NCBI GenBank assembly: GCA_009731375.1
Contig: BJOX01000159.1
Span: 557,654-579,382 of the forward strand
DNA: 21,729 nt
DNA from: Paulinella micropora
Lineage: Eukaryota; Cercozoa; Imbricatea; Euglyphida
Direction: 5' to 3'
In this document: positions 19,032 to 21,729 of the stretch, piece after piece
Numbering within the stretch: position 1 is the stretch's first letter
Layout: each line of letters begins with the position of its first letter
Notes under the pieces: model-generated
The model's input: the letters and a program-made list of their open reading frames with translations, nothing else
Databases searched by the model: none
What the model was told of the DNA's origin: nothing
Translations under genes and position numbers: made by a program

Positions 19032-19826
19032 ATGATTGCCACTCGACGGAGTAAACGAACGACCGCTGGTACGGATGCCCAGTCCCTCAAGCGACGCCGC
19101 CTGGAGTTGCCCCCGCTTACGCGCACCGCCCCTCGCGAGCCTCTGCCCGAACACGGCCGAGATGTTTTGGCGCGTTTTTACCAACGCATAGGCTTGGCTG
19201 AGCCGATTTGCGGCATAATATCTGACATGAACGAGCCGGCCGATATATCCGACCGAACAGTCGAGTGCTACTTTGTTTTTAGTGGCGGTCCTGGTGGCGG
19301 TGCAGGTTGGGTGTGCCGCGACGCTACTGGTCGCGCGTGGTGTTCCGCGTTGGATATAATGCTGCTGAAGACACACGATTATCAGATGATGAGCGCGATG
19401 GCCGGGCTGGTCGCGGCCGAGCACGCGGGCGTACACCTGCTGGAGGAGTTTGGTGTGCCGTCCGTGCTTGCGAGCGTGGTCAGGGAATACGTCAACCCTG
19501 TCTACTACGAGCCACTGGAGGCCGGTACGTGGAGCAAGCCCGGCAGCCGTGAGCTGCGGAAGTTCCTATACAGTCGCCGGCTACTGGCCAGCTTTTGTGC
19601 GCCGGTTATCGGTCGCGCCGACCCGACGGAGAGTGAATGGATCATTGCGGCTGATTTGCCTCAGCCCGAAACCTCTAGGCAAGGGAGGAGGTTCCGCAGA
19701 ACGGTTGCCTCCATCCGCAAGTGCAAAAACAAGTATTGGAAGGACGAGGAGAAAAAGTTCAGCAAACGCCTCTGTGAGTTTTTCCAGTTAGTGGACGAGA
19801 AGAGACGTAGCGTTTTGGCTAATTAA
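19032..19826 (+). CDS. 264-residue orphan of the virus-like cluster
   Basis: I do not recognise this protein. The N-terminus is basic and Ser/Thr-rich, with a nuclear-signal-like pair: RRSKR at residues 5-9 and KRRRLE at 20-25. The middle has a Gly-rich loop (GGPGGGAG, near residue 80) and a helical region with several Ala/Leu. The C-terminal ~50 residues are strongly charged and helical (KYWKDEEKKF). There is no signal peptide or membrane segment. The start at 19032 is the first ATG and has an A-rich context (cgaaaATG); the longer frame would need a TTG. The stop is TAA. It is followed after 48 bases by the 72-residue gene on the same strand. The KRRRL motif recurs at the N-terminus of the fibre-like protein two genes on. 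Family and function are unknown. Confidence 0.7.
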   Translation: MIATRRSKRTTAGTDAQSLKRRRLELPPLTRTAPREPLPEHGRDVLARFYQRIGLAEPICGIISDMNEPADISDRTVECYFVFSGGPGGGAGWVCRDATGRAWCSALDIMLLKTHDYQMMSAMAGLVAAEHAGVHLLEEFGVPSVLASVVREYVNPVYYEPLEAGTWSKPGSRELRKFLYSRRLLASFCAPVIGRADPTESEWIIAADLPQPETSRQGRRFRRTVASIRKCKNKYWKDEEKKFSKRLCEFFQLVDEKRRSVLAN

Positions 19827-19830
19827 ATTG

Positions 19831-19864
19831 ACTTTTTTTTATTCTCTGTCTTAATACTGTTATA
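19831..19864 (+). promoter_or_regulatory. Intergenic signal: ACTTTTTTTT and TGTTATAGTGTT
   Basis: ACTTTTTTTT at 19831-19840 lies just after the upstream TAA, and TGTTATA at 19858-19864 lies 10 bases before the next ATG. TGTTATA also occurs at 20118-20124 before the fibre gene. This could combine a T-rich terminator for the upstream gene with a late-type promoter for the next one. Confidence 0.4.
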
Positions 19865-19874
19865 GTGTTCCGGG

Positions 19875-20093
19875 ATGTTGGCCGTTTGCCCTACTTGCGG
19901 CGCCTGCTTTTTCGAAGGCCAGTTGTATTGGTCCGGCACCGGCAAGAAAGGCGACCCCCGGGACTTAACCTCGCTCGTGTGCCGCCCTTATGGCGACGGC
20001 GCCTGTATCAACCCCGCTCGCGACGTCCCTGGTGGAGACACTTGGGAAGAACGCATGCGCTTCGTGGACAATTTTCTAGACGAGATCCTGTAA
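19875..20093 (+). CDS. 72-residue Cys-rich, zinc-ribbon-like protein
   Basis: A small protein with C5-x2-C8 (CPTC), C11, C36 and C44, a spacing that fits a zinc ribbon with one spare Cys. After the first knuckle it has YWSGTGKKGDPRDL, and after the last Cys an acidic amphipathic helix (about residues 54-72). I have a sense that short proteins of this layout occur in phages and algal viruses, but I cannot name a family with confidence. The start ATG is 10 bases after a TGTTATA word; another frame at 19865 overlaps it but lacks the Cys pattern. The stop is TAA and the fibre gene starts 49 bases later on the same strand. Confidence 0.7.
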   Translation: MLAVCPTCGACFFEGQLYWSGTGKKGDPRDLTSLVCRPYGDGACINPARDVPGGDTWEERMRFVDNFLDEIL

Positions 20094-20142
20094 ACTAATT
20101 AAAAAAACTTCTCCTCTTGTTATATTATTTAATCAGCAACAA
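20094..20142 (+). promoter_or_regulatory. AT-rich intergenic region before the fibre gene
   Basis: TAATTAAAAAAACTT (20096-20110) and TGTTATATTATTTAA (20118-20132) occupy the 49 bases between the 72-residue gene and the ATG at 20143. The AT content is in sharp contrast with the GC-rich genes, as usual for compact viral promoters. Confidence 0.45.
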
Positions 20143-21729
20143 ATGGAAGTTGCGAGGTCGTACAAGCGGCGGCGCCTCGACGGTGCGACCGACGACTTTG
20201 TGCTACCGGTCGACGGACAGAGTGGCGACGTCCTTGTTTCGGACGGCGACGGGGGCGTGAGATGGGCAGCGGGCGGAGTGGCCGCGAACGAGGCGGTAGC
20301 GCTTAATACGGCTCACAGGCTGACTACGTCCGGGAACCCGCACTTGGTCGATTTAGCCGACCGGATTACCTTGACGCTGGACACCGAAGCCAAAACTAAC
20401 CAGCCGGCCGGGATGACTTCTAACAGCTCCGCTGGCTTTGCGGCCTCGGCCTCCAGCAATTCCGCCCAGGCCTACCTGGCTTTTGACAGCGACTTCTCCA
20501 CGCTGTGGGGCACCACTGCGCCCGACAGCTACAGCGGCAACAACTACACTGCCATGATCGAGACGATGGTCGATAATCTCCCTGTGCCTGGCGCGTGGCT
20601 CCAGCTCGATCTACCGATGCACGCCAAAGTCACNNNNNNNNNNGCACGCCAAGGTCACTGCTTACCACTTCACGTCTGCGGGTGCTATTACCGCACCCAG
20701 AGACTGGGTAGTTGCTTATAGCGCGGACGGCAGCCGGTGGTTCACTTGGGACAGCCAGACGGCCCAGACCTTTGTCGGCGACAGCCTGCGCACGTTCACG
20801 CCTGCAACCGCGGCCGATTACGCCAGGTACCTGCGCGTAATCTGCACTAAAAACAACGGGGCGGGGGTTTGGTACATGCGGAGCCTGGCCTTCGACTACC
20901 AGCTGTACAATGCCGGCTGCATCGAGAACACTAGTTATCCTACCAAGGCCTCGCAGCTAGCGCCCAAGGCGTACGTCGACCATCAGGTGGCAGGAGCGGT
21001 GAAGTTCCCGTCGGTCATGCCTACCCAAAACGACTGTATCGTGACCATGGACCCAGACGGCTCGATCTTTGCGGTCAAGGACAGGACGCTCAAGCAGCCG
21101 TCTTTGGCTCCTAGCGGTAATGGCGCAATCGTGCTTATGGACACTGACTACACGGTCACGACGATCCCGGACACTCTCGCGAGGCTGCCTAACCCCCTGC
21201 CCGCCTCGACCGCGCAGCTGGTGACGGTCGATCCAGACGGCGTGCTAGGCCTGAGCAGCCAAGTAAGCTCGTCGGTGCTCACGCTGACAGGGGCCGGCGG
21301 CAACAGTACGCTTTCCGCGCCTGCCACCGGCTCCGTCGCGCTCAAGCTGCCTGTGGCTCTGCCCAGCGCAGGCACCAAGCAGTTCGTCACGCTCGACAGC
21401 GCGGGCCAGTTCGCTACCGGTGCCATTGGCTTCCAAGGGGGAGACAGTGTAGCAATCGGGACTTGAGCGGGCGACGGACAGCAACCATTCGCCGTCGCAA
21501 TAGGCACTCAAGCAGGCGCGAGTGGACAGGGCCAGTTTGGAACTGCCGTTGGCTACAGGGCGGGATACTCCGGCCAGTCAGATCTCGCCGTCGCGATCGG
21601 TGCCTACTCCACGGAGAGCACACAAGGCAATTCATCAGTCTCTGTCGGTCCCTATACCAGCACGCTCGGCGTACGGTCGGTTGGGATCGGCAGTACGGCT
21701 ATCACGGATGCTGCCGCCCAGGAATCGGT
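20143..21729 (+). CDS. Fibre-like structural protein: discoidin-type domain plus YadA-like head repeats; 3' end outside window
   Basis: This resembles a virion fibre or tail-type adhesin that could bind host glycans. The N-terminus carries YKRRRLDG, then GDVLVSDGDGGVRWA and a GNPHLV motif typical of phage and viral fibres. From about residue 85 there is an F5/8 type C (discoidin-like) domain: AFDSDFSTLWG, WLQLDLP, and after the gap DWVVAYSADGSRWF and ARYLRV, closing near 20890. A shaft follows with repeated VTMDPDG, VTVDPDG and VTLDSAG words. The end is a run of YadA-type head repeats (VAIGT, TAVGYRAG, VAIGAYS, VSVGPYT, VGIGST). The frame changes from 1 to 2 across the 10-N gap at 20634, but the flanks overlap by about 16 bases (GCACGCCAARGTCAC), so the true frame is probably continuous. 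An in-frame TGA at 21464-21466 breaks the first head repeat, after which the frame stays open to the window edge. Confidence 0.78.
20634..20643. other. Assembly gap (10 N) with overlapping flanks inside the fibre gene
   Basis: Both sides carry the same ~15 bases, GCACGCCAAxGTCAC, with one difference. Two contig ends overlap and were not merged; the apparent frameshift is artificial. Confidence 0.95.

Overview
This window comes from a gap-ridden, repeat-rich eukaryotic nuclear scaffold, most likely from a unicellular alga or other protist. The evidence is a Ty3/gypsy retroelement, several kilobases of tetranucleotide microsatellite, and at least one and probably two stretches of virus-like genes. 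Nothing in the sequence identifies the species. Seven runs of N (six of exactly 10 bases, one of 258) mark scaffold joins. At two or three of these joins the flanking sequence overlaps, so local structure must be read with care.

Layout: 1-2932 is the 3' part of a Ty3/gypsy pol gene (RNase H, integrase with HHCC finger and D,D35E core, GPY/F module, and an unexplained ~270-residue tail). From 2933 to 3434 is its presumed non-coding 3' flank. From about 3580 to 7225 is an AT-rich, compact, virus- or plasmid-like module on the plus strand: a 119-residue orphan, a tyrosine recombinase that looks like a protelomerase (telomere resolvase) and is broken by one frameshift, and a GIY-YIG nuclease with a repeated charged tail. 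Its left end is present twice, on either side of a gap, with a few base differences.

From 7473 to about 16010 the window is almost entirely simple repeats. CATA-type arrays run on the plus strand at 7870-8925 and 13550-16010 and on the minus strand at 10640-12560. The last two are diverged arms of a large inverted repeat centred near 13.28 kb in an AT-rich spacer. A short coding-like remnant (7547-7870) and a unique stretch of about 500 bp (9870-10400) are the only exceptions.

From 16013 to the end the sequence is GC-rich. It holds a 15/16-bp minisatellite with an ordered alternation of two unit types, a 314-residue protein with the Cys/His/Asp pattern of a papain-like peptidase, an unusual array of hairpin- and iteron-like repeats (17.9-18.56 kb), and then three closely spaced plus-strand genes: a 264-residue orphan, a 72-residue Cys-rich protein, and a long fibre-like protein with a discoidin-type domain and YadA-like head repeats. 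This last cluster resembles an endogenised large DNA virus fragment. The fibre gene carries an in-frame TGA, so it may be decaying.

The two virus-like regions differ strongly in base composition, spacing signals and gene content, so they probably have separate origins. The most interesting candidates are the protelomerase-like recombinase module, the putative peptidase beside the hairpin-repeat array, and the fibre cluster with its shared N-terminal KRRRL motif and shared intergenic signals.
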